Source of the DNA: JACVRW01 sp963757815
GTDB taxonomy: Bacteria > Actinomycetota > Thermoleophilia > Solirubrobacterales > Thermoleophilaceae
Length of the DNA stretch: 64,000 nt
Direction: 5' to 3'
NCBI GenBank assembly: GCA_963757815.1
Contig: CAVWSN010000017.1
Coordinates: 124,001-188,000, forward strand
Position 1 is the first letter of the stretch, and each line of letters opens with the position of its first letter. Under the pieces are notes generated by a model, which saw only the letters and a program-made list of their open reading frames with translations, had not been told where the DNA came from and searched no databases. Both the position numbers and the translations under genes were made by a program. This document shows, one piece after another, positions 44,939-54,264 of this stretch.

Positions 44939-46180
44939 TCATGCTCGGGGAACCAGCGAGCGGAAACGCTCGCCGCGCTCCTCGTAGTCGCGGAACTGAT
45001 CGAAGCTGGCGCAGGCGGGCGAAAGGAGCACCACCTCGCCGGGCTCGGCGCCCGCGGAGGCGGCGCTCATCGCGGTCTCGAGGTCGCCGCAGCGGTGCAG
45101 CGGGACAGTTCCAGCGAGGTCCTGGGCGAGCCGCTCGGCAGCCTCTCCGATCAGATAGCAGGCCCGGCAGCGCTCCGCGACGGGCTCGCGCAGGCCCTCG
45201 AAGTCACCGCCCTTGAGGCTGCCGCCCAGGATGGCGTGCACGCCGCCGTCGAAGGACTCGATCGCCCGCCGCGCCGAGGCCACGTTGGTCGCCTTGGAGT
45301 CGTTCACGTAGAGGACGCCGCCGACCGTGCCCACCTCCTCCAGCCGGTGCGGAACGCCCGCGAACGTCCGGAGCGCCGAGGCCACCGCGTCGGGTGGGAC
45401 GCCCGACGCGAGCGCGGCGGCCGACGCCCCCATCGCGTTCTCGAGGTTGTGCCGGCCGCGCAGCCGGATCTCCGCGGCCGGCAGCGGCAACTCGGCCGGG
45501 TCGCCGAAGGTCACCCTTCTCCCCGCGCCGGGCAGGTCGAGGCCCGCGGGGGCCACCGCGACCTGCTCGGGCGTCTGGTTGCGGAACACACGCAGCTTGG
45601 CCTCGCGGTAGGCCGCGAAGGTGCCGTGGCGATCGAGGTGGTCCTCCTCGATGTTCAGGAGCAGAGCCGTCTCGGGCGCGAAGCGGTCCGAGTCCTCGGC
45701 CTGGAAGCTCGACACCTCACAGACGATCGTCACCTCCGGCCCGACCTCCCCCACGAGCGAGGCGAGCGGCGTGCCGACATTGCCCGCCACAGCCACGGGC
45801 AGCCCGGCCGCTCGCCAGACGGCGCCGAGCAGCTCGGTCGTCGTCGTCTTGCCGTTCGTGCCGGTCACGGCCACGAAGCGCCCCGGGAGGAGCCGCCAGG
45901 CCAGCTCGAGCTCGCCCAGCACGGGCAGCTCGCGCGCACGCGCCGCCACTATCACGGGCGCCTCGTTTGGCACGCCGGGGCTCTTGACCACGCACCCCAC
46001 CCGCTCGAGCAGCTCGACGCCGTCGGTCTCGAGGTGCGTCTCCACGCCCGCCGGCGGCTCGGGGCGCCCGCTGTCCACCCCCAGCACCTCGCCGTGTGCC
46101 TGCAGCATGCGCGCCGCCGCGGCGCCCGAGCGCGCCAGCCCGACGATCAGGTACGGCCCCGCGGGGAGGGCCGGCCTCAT
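44939..46180 (-). CDS. murD: UDP-N-acetylmuramoylalanine-D-glutamate ligase
   Basis: Adds D-Glu to UDP-MurNAc-L-Ala; 413 residues. The N-terminal domain has LIVGLARSGAAAARMLQAHG and VVKSPGVPNEAPVI. The ATP loop is VAVTGTNGKTTTTELLGAVW, then VSSFQAEDSDRFAPETALLL, NIEEDHLDRHGTFAAYREAK, LRGRHNLENAMGASAAALAS and YVNDSKATNVASARRAIESF. The ATG overlaps the mraY TGA (ATGA). Confidence 0.96.
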   Translation of the reverse strand: MRPALPAGPYLIVGLARSGAAAARMLQAHGEVLGVDSGRPEPPAGVETHLETDGVELLERVGCVVKSPGVPNEAPVIVAARARELPVLGELELAWRLLPGRFVAVTGTNGKTTTTELLGAVWRAAGLPVAVAGNVGTPLASLVGEVGPEVTIVCEVSSFQAEDSDRFAPETALLLNIEEDHLDRHGTFAAYREAKLRVFRNQTPEQVAVAPAGLDLPGAGRRVTFGDPAELPLPAAEIRLRGRHNLENAMGASAAALASGVPPDAVASALRTFAGVPHRLEEVGTVGGVLYVNDSKATNVASARRAIESFDGGVHAILGGSLKGGDFEGLREPVAERCRACYLIGEAAERLAQDLAGTVPLHRCGDLETAMSAASAGAEPGEVVLLSPACASFDQFRDYEERGERFRSLVPRA

Positions 46181-47150
46181 GGGGTGATCGAGGCCTGGTA
46201 CAGCGTGAACCCGATGGCGCCGCAGATCGCAGCCACGATCCAAAAGCGCAGGATGATCTTCGTCTCAGACCAGCCCGCGAGCTCGAAGTGGTGGTGGATC
46301 GGCGCCATCAGGAACACCCGCTTGCGGAAGCGCTGGAAGCTGAACACCTGGATCGCCACCGAGAGCGCCTCGATCACGAAGATGCCGCCGATCATGATCA
46401 GGAGCAGCTCGGTCTTGGTCATCACGGCCAGCGCGGCGATTGCGCCGCCGAGGCCGAGCGAACCGGTGTCGCCCATGAACACCGAGGCCGGGAACGAGTT
46501 GAACCAGAGGAAGCCCACACAGGCGCCCACCAGGCAGGCGGAGAGCAGCGCCAGGTCCTCCTGGCCGGTCGTGATGAAGGTCATCGCGGTGTAGGCCAGG
46601 AAGACGATCGCCGAGCAGCCGGCGGCGAGGCCGTCGAGCCCGTCCGTGAGGTTGACGCCGTTGGTGGCACCCGCCAAGACGAGGAAGATCAGGATCGGGT
46701 AGGCGAGCCCGAGGTCGATCGAGGCGTCGAAGACGCGCAGGTTCAGCGTGTCCCGGAACTCGACGTACTCGGTCACCACCAGCCACAGCGCGATCGCGGT
46801 CAGGGCCTGGACGACGAGCTTCGTCCGGCCCGAAACGCCGAGCGAGCGCCGCTTGCGCAGCTTCGTGATGTCGTCGGCGAAACCGAGCGCGGCCATGGCC
46901 AGCGCCGTCCCGAGGACCGCCAGGCTCGCCGCGCGGTACTCGGACAGGATCAGAAACGGGACGCAGACGGCGAGGAAGATCGCCAGCCCCCCATCGTCGG
47001 TGTGCCCGCTTTCCCGTGGTGCCCGGCAGGCCCCTCCTCGCGGATCTGCTGACCGAACTCCTTCAAGCGCAGGTACTCGATGAAGCGCGGCCCGAGGAAC
47101 ATGCAGATGAGCAGGGAGGCCGAGCCCCCGATGACGATCTCGCCGAGCAT
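46177..47150 (-). CDS. mraY: Phospho-N-acetylmuramoyl-pentapeptide transferase MraY, frameshifted
   Basis: Makes lipid I; integral membrane enzyme. Residues 1-53 include LGPRFIEYLRLKEFGQQIRE and HHGKAGTPTMGG. The frame then breaks at the six-C run 46987-46992; adding one base (seven G on the coding strand) gives GLAIFLAVCVPFLILSEYRA. It continues with AALGFADDITKLRKRRSLGV (the DD motif), ATNGVNLTDGLDGLAAG, ASVFMGDTGSLGLGGAIAAL and MAPIHHHFELAGWSETKI. This is a -1 event in a homopolymer, the most error-like of all the breaks. The start follows the murF stop directly (TGAATG). Confidence 0.93.
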
Positions 47151-48491
47151 TCAGCTGAGGACCCGCTCCAAACCCACGGAGCGCGAGCCCTTGACCAGCA
47201 CGCGGTCGCCGGGCCGGCCGAGCTCCTCCAGCAGCGCGGCGGCCTCCTCCGGCGAGCCGGCCGGGTGCACCTCGCCGTCGAACCCCTCCAGGTAGGCGAG
47301 CGCCGGCGCGCCCACCGGCACGAGCACATCGACACCCGCGCGGGCAGCATGCGCACCGATCTCGCGGTGGTAGGCCTCGGAGTCGGGACCCAGCTCGGCC
47401 ATCGTCCCGAGAATCGCGATCCTCCGCTCGGCGGGCGCCGCGGACAGGTGGTCGAGGGCCGCCCGCATCGACATGGGGTTGGCGTTGTAGCAGTCGTTGA
47501 CCACGGTCACGCCGCCGGGCAATTCGACAACTTCGCCGCGGAGCGACGAGAAGCGCACGTCCACCTGGCCGCCGACGGGAAGGCCGAGCGCCCGGGCCGC
47601 CGCCACGGCGGCGCAGGTGTTGAGGAGGTTGTGGGGCTCCGAGTAGGAGAGCTCGAGGCGGACCGTCGAGCCACGCGCCTCGAACTCCGCGCGCGGGCCG
47701 TCCATCGAGAGCAGCTGGACCTGGCCGCCGGGGCCGAACGTCCAGGTGTCGAGGTCATCGCGCAGGTGCCGGGCGAGGAGCGGCTCGCTCGCCGGGACCA
47801 CGCAGGCAGCGCCCGGGCGCAGGTCGCGGATCAGCTCCGCCTTCGCGGCCGCCACCCGCTCGACGGTGCCGAGGAGCTCGAGGTGCACCGGCCCGACGTT
47901 CACGATCACACCCACGTCCGGCTCGGCGATGCCCGCCAGCTCGGCGATCTGCCCCTCGCCCCGCATCGCCATCTCGAGCACGAGCGCCTCCGCGCCGCGG
48001 CCCGCCTCGAGGATCGCGAGCGGCAGCCCGATCTCCGTGTTGAAGTTCTCGCGGCTCGCGTGCGCCCCGATCAGCCCGGCGAGGATGTCCTTCGTCGAGG
48101 TCTTGCCGGTGGAGCCGGTCACGCCCACGACCGGGCTGCCGAGCTCGCGGCGCCAAGCACGGGCGAGCTGCTGCAGCGAGAGCAGCGGCTCCGGCGCGAC
48201 GATCACCGCGGCCGTCGCACATGCCGAGTCGCCGACCGCTCCCTCCACCGCCGCGATCGCGGACCCGCGGTGGGCGGGATCGACGAGCACACCCCATGCG
48301 CCCGTCTCGAGCGCCCGTGCCGCGAACTCGCCGCCGTCGGCGCTCGCGCCCGGCAGACCGACGAAGAGGTCGCCGGGCCCCACCTCGCGCGAGTCGATCA
48401 CGGCGCGCTCGGGCCCGGAGCGCTCCGGGGCGCCGGCCACGAGCTCGCCGCGCGCCGCCTCTGCGATGCGCGCCGCGCTCAGGTCGATCAC
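47151..48491 (-). CDS. murF: UDP-N-acetylmuramoyl-tripeptide-D-alanyl-D-alanine ligase
   Basis: Adds D-Ala-D-Ala to the UDP-MurNAc tripeptide; 446 residues. Present are VIDSREVGPGDLFVGLPGAS, the ATP loop VVGVTGSTGKTSTKDILAGL, FNTEIGLPLAILEA, LEMAMRGEGQIAELAGIAEP, VNVGPVHLELLGTVE and NDCYNANPMSMRAALDHLS. The GTG start overlaps the murE TGA (GTGA). Confidence 0.96.
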   Translation of the reverse strand: MIDLSAARIAEAARGELVAGAPERSGPERAVIDSREVGPGDLFVGLPGASADGGEFAARALETGAWGVLVDPAHRGSAIAAVEGAVGDSACATAAVIVAPEPLLSLQQLARAWRRELGSPVVGVTGSTGKTSTKDILAGLIGAHASRENFNTEIGLPLAILEAGRGAEALVLEMAMRGEGQIAELAGIAEPDVGVIVNVGPVHLELLGTVERVAAAKAELIRDLRPGAACVVPASEPLLARHLRDDLDTWTFGPGGQVQLLSMDGPRAEFEARGSTVRLELSYSEPHNLLNTCAAVAAARALGLPVGGQVDVRFSSLRGEVVELPGGVTVVNDCYNANPMSMRAALDHLSAAPAERRIAILGTMAELGPDSEAYHREIGAHAARAGVDVLVPVGAPALAYLEGFDGEVHPAGSPEEAAALLEELGRPGDRVLVKGSRSVGLERVLS

Positions 48492-49943
48492 GTGCCGCCT
48501 CCGGCGCGGGTGGCGGGCGCGCCGCCCGCGAGCCGGGCCCGCAAGGCCTCGCGCGCCACCTGCACGTCGTCGAAGGGCTCCTTGCGCCCGTTCTCGAACT
48601 CCTGCCCCTGCTCGTGACCCTTGCCCGCGATCACGACGACGTCGCCCGGCTCGGCGCTCCCGATGGCCAGCGCGATCGCCCGCCGGCGGTCGGGCTCGCG
48701 CTCCGCCTCCTCGCCCGCCCCCTCCATGATCTCGTCGATGATCGCGTCGGGCGGCTCGCTGCGCGGGTTGTCCGAGGTCACGAGCACGCGGTCAGCGAGG
48801 CGGCGCGCCGCGTCGCCCATCAGCGGGCGCTTGCCGCGATCGCGGTCGCCGCCGGCGCCGAACACGGCGTGCAGCCTGCCGCGAGTGACCTCGCGCGCCG
48901 CGCGCAGCACGTTCTCGAGCGAGTCGGGCGTGTGGGCGTAGTCCACCAGCACGCCGAACTCCTGCCCCTCGTCGACCGGCTCGAAGCGTCCCGGCACGCG
49001 GCCGAAGCCCGTCGAGCGAGATCTCCCGGACGCCGAGCGAGCGCACCGCGGCCACCGCCCCGAGCACGTTCATCACGTTGAATACGCCCGGCAGGGGCGA
49101 CTCGATCCGGATCTCCCCTTCCGGTGTCTCGCAGGTGAAGCGGGAGCCCATCAGGTCGAACTCGATGTCGCGCGCCCGGTAGTCCGCCTCGCGCTCGATC
49201 GCGAAGGTCACGCAGTCGACCTCGGCCGCAATCCGCCTGCCGTACTCGTCGTCGACGTTCGACGAAGACGGCGCGCCGGCCAGCCGGCTGCGCCAGCCGT
49301 CGAACAGGCGCCGCTTGGCGAGGAAGTAGGACTCCATCGTGTCGTGGAAGTCGAGGTGGTCCTGGGTGAGGTTCGTGAACATCCGGCAGGCGAAGCGGAT
49401 TCCGGCCACGCGGCCCAGCTCGAGCGCGTGCGAGGAGACCTCCATCGCGCAGGCCACGTCGCCGCCGTCCACCATGCGGCGGAAGGTCTGCTGCAGGTCG
49501 ATCGCCTCGGGCGTCGTGCGCTCGACCTCCTCCTCGACTCCCGCCACGACGCGCTTGACCGTGCCGAGCAGCCCGCATTGCCGCCCCGCGGCCTCGAACA
49601 GATGGCGAATCAGAAAGGCCGTGGTCGTCTTGCCGTTCGTGCCGGTCACGCCGACGAGCGCAAGCTCCGCCGTCGGGTCGCCGTAGAAGCGCGCGGCGGC
49701 CGGACCCATGGCGGCGCGGACGTCGTCCACGAGCACCTCGGGCACCCCAAGACCCAGCGGCCGCTCGCAGACGAGCGCCACCGCGCCCCGCTCGACCGCG
49801 TCCGGAGCGAAGTCGTGGCCGTCCGCCCGGAAGCCGGGCACGCAAAAAAAGAGCGCCCCCGGGGTGACGCTCTGGCTCGCGTAGGCGAGTCCCGAAATCT
49901 CGATCTCGGGCGCCCCATTACCCATCAGATCCCGCAGGGTCAT
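48488..49943 (-). CDS. murE: UDP-N-acetylmuramoyl-tripeptide synthetase MurE, frameshifted
   Basis: Adds the third residue (meso-diaminopimelate or L-Lys) to the stem peptide. Visible are GLAYASQSVTPGALFFCVPG, GVTGTNGKTTTAFLIRHLFE, RTTPEAIDLQQTFRRMVDGG, MEVSSHALELGRVAGIRF and FTNLTQDHLDFHDTMESYFL. An extra base in the CCC run at 49008-49010 shifts the frame; without it, LDGFGRVPGRFEPVDEGQEF continues to VLVDYAHTPDSLENVL. The C-terminus has VLVTSDNPRSEPPDAIIDEI. The DNPR motif indicates diaminopimelate specificity (known for the family). The ATG at 49943 stands. The repaired length is about 484 residues. Confidence 0.93.
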
Positions 49944-49974
49944 GGTGCGCTCGCAGGATACTCGGGGCCTCCGC

Positions 49975-51678
49975 CTACCCCGGCGGGATCTTCAGGTACG
50001 GGAGGGCGAACTCCATGATTCGCTCGAACGCCGGCGCCGCGACGGTCCCGCCGTAGATGTCGCCGCGCGGCGTGTCGACCATCACCGCGACGAGCAGGCG
50101 CGGGTTCTTCGCCGGCGCGTAGCCGATGAAGGAAGCGACGAAGTCGGTCTTGGAGTAGCCGCCCTTGATCGCCTTCTCGGCCGTACCCGTCTTGCCGGCC
50201 AGCGTGTAGCCCTCGACGGACGCCTCCTCGGCTGTGCCGCCCGCCGCCAGCACGCCCTCGAGCATCTTCGAGACCTGCGTCGCCGTCCGCCTGGAGAGCA
50301 CCCGCCGGGCCGGCGGCGCGTTGCCGGCGATGACGAACGGGCGCCGCATCACGCCGTTGTTCGCGATCGCCGTATACGCCGACGCCATCTGCATCGGCGT
50401 GACCGCGATGCCCTGGCCGATCGGCATGTTGCCCATCGACGAGCCCGAGTAGTTCTCCGGGCGCAGCACGATTCCCCCCTCCTCGCCGGGAAGGTCGACG
50501 CCGGTCTGCTCGCCGAAGCCGAAGCGGCGCACCCAGCGGTCGAACCGCGTCGCGCCGAGCTTCAGCCCGATCATCACCGAGCCCACGTTCGAAGAACGGG
50601 CGAGGATGTCGGCCACGGTGAACGTCCCCCCGCCGCCGTCGTGGGCCTCGCCCACCGTGCGGTCGGCCACCTGTATGAGCGGCGGCACCGACAGCTGCGT
50701 GCCGGGCTCCACCAGTCCCTCCTCGATGGCTCCGGCCACCGTGAAGGCCTTGAAGGTCGAGCCGGGCTCGTAGTTGGCCTGGATCGCGCGGTTCCGGCGG
50801 GCGTACTCGGGCGACCCGTCGACGTTGTTCGCGTCCACGCGCGGCCAGTTGGCGAGCGCGAGGATCTCGCCGTTGCGCGGATCCATCACGACCGCCGTGG
50901 CTCCCTGGGGCATGTAGGTCCTGCCGACGTCGGCGAGCACCGCCTCGGTGCGCTCCTGGATGCGGGCGTCGAGCGTCAGGCGCAGGTCCGTGCCCGGCTC
51001 CGCATGCTCGACCTCGATCATGCTGATCGGCTCCCCGAGCGCGTCCTTGACGAGCCGGCGTTTGCCGTCGGTCCCGTGGAGCTCCCGGTCACGTGAGTAC
51101 TCGAGCCCGGCGAGGCCGGTGTTGTCGGTGCCCACCATGCCGAGCACCTGTGCGGCCAGGTGCCCCTGGGGGTAGGACCGCTTGGCCTCGACGACGGTGT
51201 CGATCCCCTCGATCTTGAGCTCCTCGATCCGCTGTCCGAGCCCGGCGTCCATCTTGCGGCGCAGGTAGACGAAGCCGGAGTCCTTGTCCGAGAGCTTCTC
51301 GAGCAGCTCGCTCTCCGTCCGGCCGATCAGCGGCGCGAGCCGCGCGGCGACCTTCGCGGGATCGTCGACGAGGAACGGGTGGGCGAACACCGTCACGGCG
51401 TCCTCCGACACGGCCAGCTCGATGCCGTTGCGATCCACGATCGTGCCGCGCCGTGCGTTGACCGTGAGGTCCTCGACCTGCTGCGAGACGGCGCGCTCGG
51501 CGAGCGAGCCGGACTTGACCGTGCCGAGCCAGGTGGCGCGCAGGGCGGCGAGGCCGAGCAACAGCAGGAAGAGTGCGAACAGCAGGCCGATGCGCCGCTC
51601 GACGAGCCGGCCCGGATTGGGGGATGAGCGGTGGCCTCGGGTGCGACGGGTTGGCGGGCGGCTTCGGGTGGCGGGCAC
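49975..51678 (-). CDS. ftsI: Penicillin-binding protein, FtsI/class B transpeptidase
   Basis: Septal transpeptidase; 567 residues. Cytoplasmic basic tail, one membrane helix (IGLLFALFLLLLGLAALRAT), pedestal domain with VNARRGTIVDRNGIELAVSE, then the catalytic domain: ANYEPGSTFKAFTVAGAIEE (SxxK serine), LARSSNVGSVMIGLKLG (SxN), and TLAGKTGTAEKAIKGGY (KTG). No PASTA repeats follow. The start is GTG 51678, three bases after the ftsL stop. Target of beta-lactams. Confidence 0.95.
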   Translation of the reverse strand: MPATRSRPPTRRTRGHRSSPNPGRLVERRIGLLFALFLLLLGLAALRATWLGTVKSGSLAERAVSQQVEDLTVNARRGTIVDRNGIELAVSEDAVTVFAHPFLVDDPAKVAARLAPLIGRTESELLEKLSDKDSGFVYLRRKMDAGLGQRIEELKIEGIDTVVEAKRSYPQGHLAAQVLGMVGTDNTGLAGLEYSRDRELHGTDGKRRLVKDALGEPISMIEVEHAEPGTDLRLTLDARIQERTEAVLADVGRTYMPQGATAVVMDPRNGEILALANWPRVDANNVDGSPEYARRNRAIQANYEPGSTFKAFTVAGAIEEGLVEPGTQLSVPPLIQVADRTVGEAHDGGGGTFTVADILARSSNVGSVMIGLKLGATRFDRWVRRFGFGEQTGVDLPGEEGGIVLRPENYSGSSMGNMPIGQGIAVTPMQMASAYTAIANNGVMRRPFVIAGNAPPARRVLSRRTATQVSKMLEGVLAAGGTAEEASVEGYTLAGKTGTAEKAIKGGYSKTDFVASFIGYAPAKNPRLLVAVMVDTPRGDIYGGTVAAPAFERIMEFALPYLKIPPG

Positions 51679-51681
51679 CGC

Positions 51682-52359
51682 TCAGGGGGCCATTTCCGTG
51701 CCCGTCGTGGCCGCTCCCGTCGTGGCCGCTCCGGCCCCCGCGCCGAGCGTGCTCAGGTCGAGCGGCTGGCCCGTGGCCGGGTCGAGCGGCGCGCCCGTGA
51801 CCGGGTCGTACACGGGCTGCCCGGTCGCCGGGTCGACCGGCAGGCCGGTGGCCGGGTCGAGGCCGGCGGCGCCGGGCGTGGCGGTGGCGCCTGTTTCCGG
51901 GGTCGTCGCGGCCGGCGCCGGGGTCGAGACCGTGCCTTCCGGCGCCTTGATCCGCTTGGCGGCGCGCCGCGCGTCCGCGGCCGGGCGCGCCTTCAGGTAA
52001 CGCACCTCGCCCGGGGCCGGCAGCACCAGCCCGAGCTTGGCCGCCTCCTCCTGGATGCGCTCGCTCGTGGCGAGCCTCGCCCGGTCCAGCAGGAGGCGGG
52101 AGTTCTCTCGCTTGAGCGCCGCGATCCTCTCCGAGTTCGTCGCGATGTCGCGGTTCATCTGCAGCAGGTCGACGTTGAAGAAGACGATCCCCGCGAGCAG
52201 GAGGAAGACGAGCGCGATCCAGCCGCGCCCGGACAGGAGGGCGTCGAGCGCGCGGCTCGTCCTCGCGCGAGCGCTGCGGGCAAACGGCGCCTCCCATAGG
52301 CGCACCGGCAGCGGCGCGGGGAGCGCATGGGCGGTGGCCTCTCTCCGCGGCCGCCGCAA
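51682..52359 (-). CDS. ftsL: FtsL/FtsB-like septum protein with octapeptide-repeat tail
   Basis: About 225 residues. Its identity comes mainly from position between rsmH and ftsI and from the layout: basic N-terminus, one helix (GWIALVFLLLAGIVFFNVDL), and a coiled coil (NSERIAALKRENSRLLLDRA). The KLGLVLPAPGEVRYLKARPA block is typical of FtsL. A tail of Ala/Thr/Gly follows, with four imperfect eight-residue units (DPATGLPV, DPATGQPV, DPVTGAPL, DPATGQPL). The TTG start at 52359 is weak, and the 120 bp between it and rsmH are open in another frame, so the N-terminus could begin earlier. Confidence 0.75.
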   Translation of the reverse strand: MRRPRREATAHALPAPLPVRLWEAPFARSARARTSRALDALLSGRGWIALVFLLLAGIVFFNVDLLQMNRDIATNSERIAALKRENSRLLLDRARLATSERIQEEAAKLGLVLPAPGEVRYLKARPAADARRAAKRIKAPEGTVSTPAPAATTPETGATATPGAAGLDPATGLPVDPATGQPVYDPVTGAPLDPATGQPLDLSTLGAGAGAATTGAATTGTEMAP

Positions 52360-52479
52360 GGAAGCCTTGTGGCCACGGCCCGGCGCGACGCGAGCATGGC
52401 CCCCGTCGTGACCTCGGACTGCGCCGGGACGTGGCCGGGGCGGGCCGTGATGCTGCCGCCGCGGCGGCGCCGCGCCCCA

Positions 52480-53436
52480 TCAGTCGCCACCCTTCGTGCC
52501 GAGCTTGCGCGCCGCCCTCAGTCGCCCGGACTTGGCGCGCGGGTTGGCGGCCACCTCTCCTGGTGTCGGCGCCACCGCGCGGCCGGTGAGGAGCTCGGCC
52601 TCCGGCTCGCGCCCGCACACGCAGACCGGGAAGTCCGGTGGGCAGATGCAGCCGCGAGCCCGGTCCGCCAGGAAGCGCTTGACGCGCCGGTCCTCGAGCG
52701 AATGGAACGAGATCGCCGCCAGCCGGCCGTCCTCGCGCAACAGCTCCCAGGCGAGCGGGAGCGCCCGCTCGAGCGAGTCGAGCTCGGCGTTCACGGCGAT
52801 GCGCACGGCCTGGAAGACGCGCTTGGCGGGATGGCCGCCGCCAAAGCTCCGGCGCACGGCAGCAGGGAGCGCGCTCTCGATGACCGCGACGAGGTCACTG
52901 GTCGTCTCGATCGGGGCCCTCGCCCGGCGCCTCACGATCTCGCGAGCGATCCGGCGGGCATTCGGATCCTCCCCGTAGCGCCTGAAGATCTGCGCGAGCC
53001 GGCGCTCGTCCCAGTCGTTCACGATCGCTCGCGCGTCGAGCTCCTGGCCGGTGTCCATGCGCATGTCGAGCGGAGCGTCGTAGGAGTACGAGAAACCGCG
53101 CTCGCGCGTATCGACCTGCATCGAGGAGACGCCCAGGTCCAGGTAGACGAGGTCGGCGCTCAGCTCCTCGTCGCGCAGCAGCTCGAGCCCGTCCGCGTAG
53201 TCCATGCGCAGGAAGCGGGTCTCGCACGCCACCTCGTCGGCGAGCTCCTCGAAGCGCGCCTCGGCCGCGGGGTCGCGGTCGATGCAGATGAGCGTGCCGG
53301 TGGCCCCGATGCGGCCGGCCACGAGCCGCGCATGGCCGCCGGCGCCGAACGTGCAGTCGACCGCCGTCTCGCCCGGCGCGGGGCTCGTGAGGTCGATCAG
53401 CTCACCGGCGAGCACGGGTACGTGCGTGCGGGTCAT
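52480..53436 (-). CDS. rsmH: 16S rRNA (cytosine(1402)-N(4))-methyltransferase
   Basis: SAM-dependent methyltransferase, formerly mraW; 318 residues. Landmarks are THVPVLAGELIDLTSPAPGE, DCTFGAGGHARLVAGRIGAT, LICIDRDPAAEARF, LVYLDLGVSSMQVDTRERGF, DAPLDMRMDTGQELDA, AKRVFQAVRIAVNAELDSLE, ISFHSLEDRRVKRFL and a Cys cluster (CICPPDFPVCVCG). The ATG at 53436 follows the repaired mraZ stop by one base. Confidence 0.96.
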   Translation of the reverse strand: MTRTHVPVLAGELIDLTSPAPGETAVDCTFGAGGHARLVAGRIGATGTLICIDRDPAAEARFEELADEVACETRFLRMDYADGLELLRDEELSADLVYLDLGVSSMQVDTRERGFSYSYDAPLDMRMDTGQELDARAIVNDWDERRLAQIFRRYGEDPNARRIAREIVRRRARAPIETTSDLVAVIESALPAAVRRSFGGGHPAKRVFQAVRIAVNAELDSLERALPLAWELLREDGRLAAISFHSLEDRRVKRFLADRARGCICPPDFPVCVCGREPEAELLTGRAVAPTPGEVAANPRAKSGRLRAARKLGTKGGD

Positions 53437-53437
53437 G

Positions 53438-53873
53438 TCAAGAAGGATTGCCAAGGCGCTCCGTCACCTCCCCGATCTCGGCGTCGAGAGCCTGCTGCTC
53501 CTCCTGCCAGCGCTCCCTGCCCCAGACCTCGAGGTGATCGCCCACCCCCACGACCACCACTTCCTTCTCGATGCCCGCGTGCGCCGAGGAGCGGCGGCGG
53601 GAGTGTCACGCGGCCGCTGGCGTCGAGGTCGATCTCGAACGAGTTGCCCTGGTAGAAGCGCGAGAGCTTGCGGTACTCGGTGCCCATCGGGTTGAGGCCG
53701 CCGAGTGCCCTTTCGATGATCGACTCGTGCGCCTCGGGCGTCCAGACCGCCACGCAGTTCTCTGGATCCTTTGCGAGCACGGCTCCGCTCGAGAACGCGG
53801 CGCGGAAGCGGGCCGGGATAGCCAGCCGGTTCTTTGCATCCAGCGAGTGCTCGAAGTGGCCGCGAAACGCCAA
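53438..53873 (-). CDS. mraZ: Transcriptional regulator MraZ, frameshifted
   Basis: SpoVT-AbrB-like repressor of the dcw operon. Two AbrB units: FEHSLDAKNRLAIPARFRAA, then FEIDLDASGRVTLPPPLL. The frame shifts at about 53583-53587 (one extra base); repair gives AHAGIEKEVVVVGVGDHLEV and ends ERLGNPS at 53438, about 144 residues as expected. The apparent start is TTG 53873. The target operator, five 10-bp units with CCCAC, is directly upstream (53951-53996), indicating autoregulation. Confidence 0.9.
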
Positions 53874-53901
53874 GGGTCAGGTTCCCCGAGAAGGAATAGG
53901 A

Positions 53902-53938
53902 CCGAAGTGGCGGAGTGGGAGGAGCCCCGCCACTCCGG
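53902..53938 (-). other. Leader hairpin upstream of mraZ
   Basis: CCGAAGTGGCGG (53902-53913) and CCGCCACTCCGG (53927-53938) are inverted repeats with one mismatch, around a 13-base loop. They lie between the MraZ operator and the mraZ start, so they would be in the mRNA leader. Confidence 0.5.
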
Positions 53939-53950
53939 TCGTTGGTGGGG

Positions 53951-53996
53951 CCCACCGTACCCCACTCTGCCCCACTCTGCAACACCCTTCCCCACT
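53951..53996 (-). promoter_or_regulatory. MraZ operator: 10-bp direct repeats
   Basis: On the plus strand CCCAC occurs at 53951, 53961, 53971 and 53991, with AACAC at 53981, each exactly 10 bp apart; on the minus strand this is GTGGG with five-base spacers. The arrangement matches the known MraZ-box direct repeats. It lies in the 391-bp gap between mraZ and the gene at 54265. The remainder of that gap holds no gene I can recognise, and no tRNA. Confidence 0.8.
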
Positions 53997-54264
53997 TTTC
54001 CGTCCGACGCACCTGCCTCGTGAGCGGCCGTTGCTCGAGATTTGGCTCTGCGAAGCGGAACAATCGCCCTTTGAACTGGTGGGGCGCGGCCCCGGCCCGG
54101 TGGCCTCGGAAGCCACTTCGGCCCTATCAGGGCGCAATCCTGCGTGCAGCGGACGCGCTGGGCGAGGTCTTGCAGGATTGGCCGCCGTGCCGCAACCAGC
54201 GCAGGTCCGCCCTGTTGGGGATAGCTGGCAGTCCTCAACCGAATGGACGGGAGGTCCGATTCAG

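Noticed and set aside
54050..54264. tRNA-like sequence upstream of the 54265 gene
   Set aside because: No acceptor stem or T-loop consensus; no tRNA or rRNA gene was recognised anywhere in the window.
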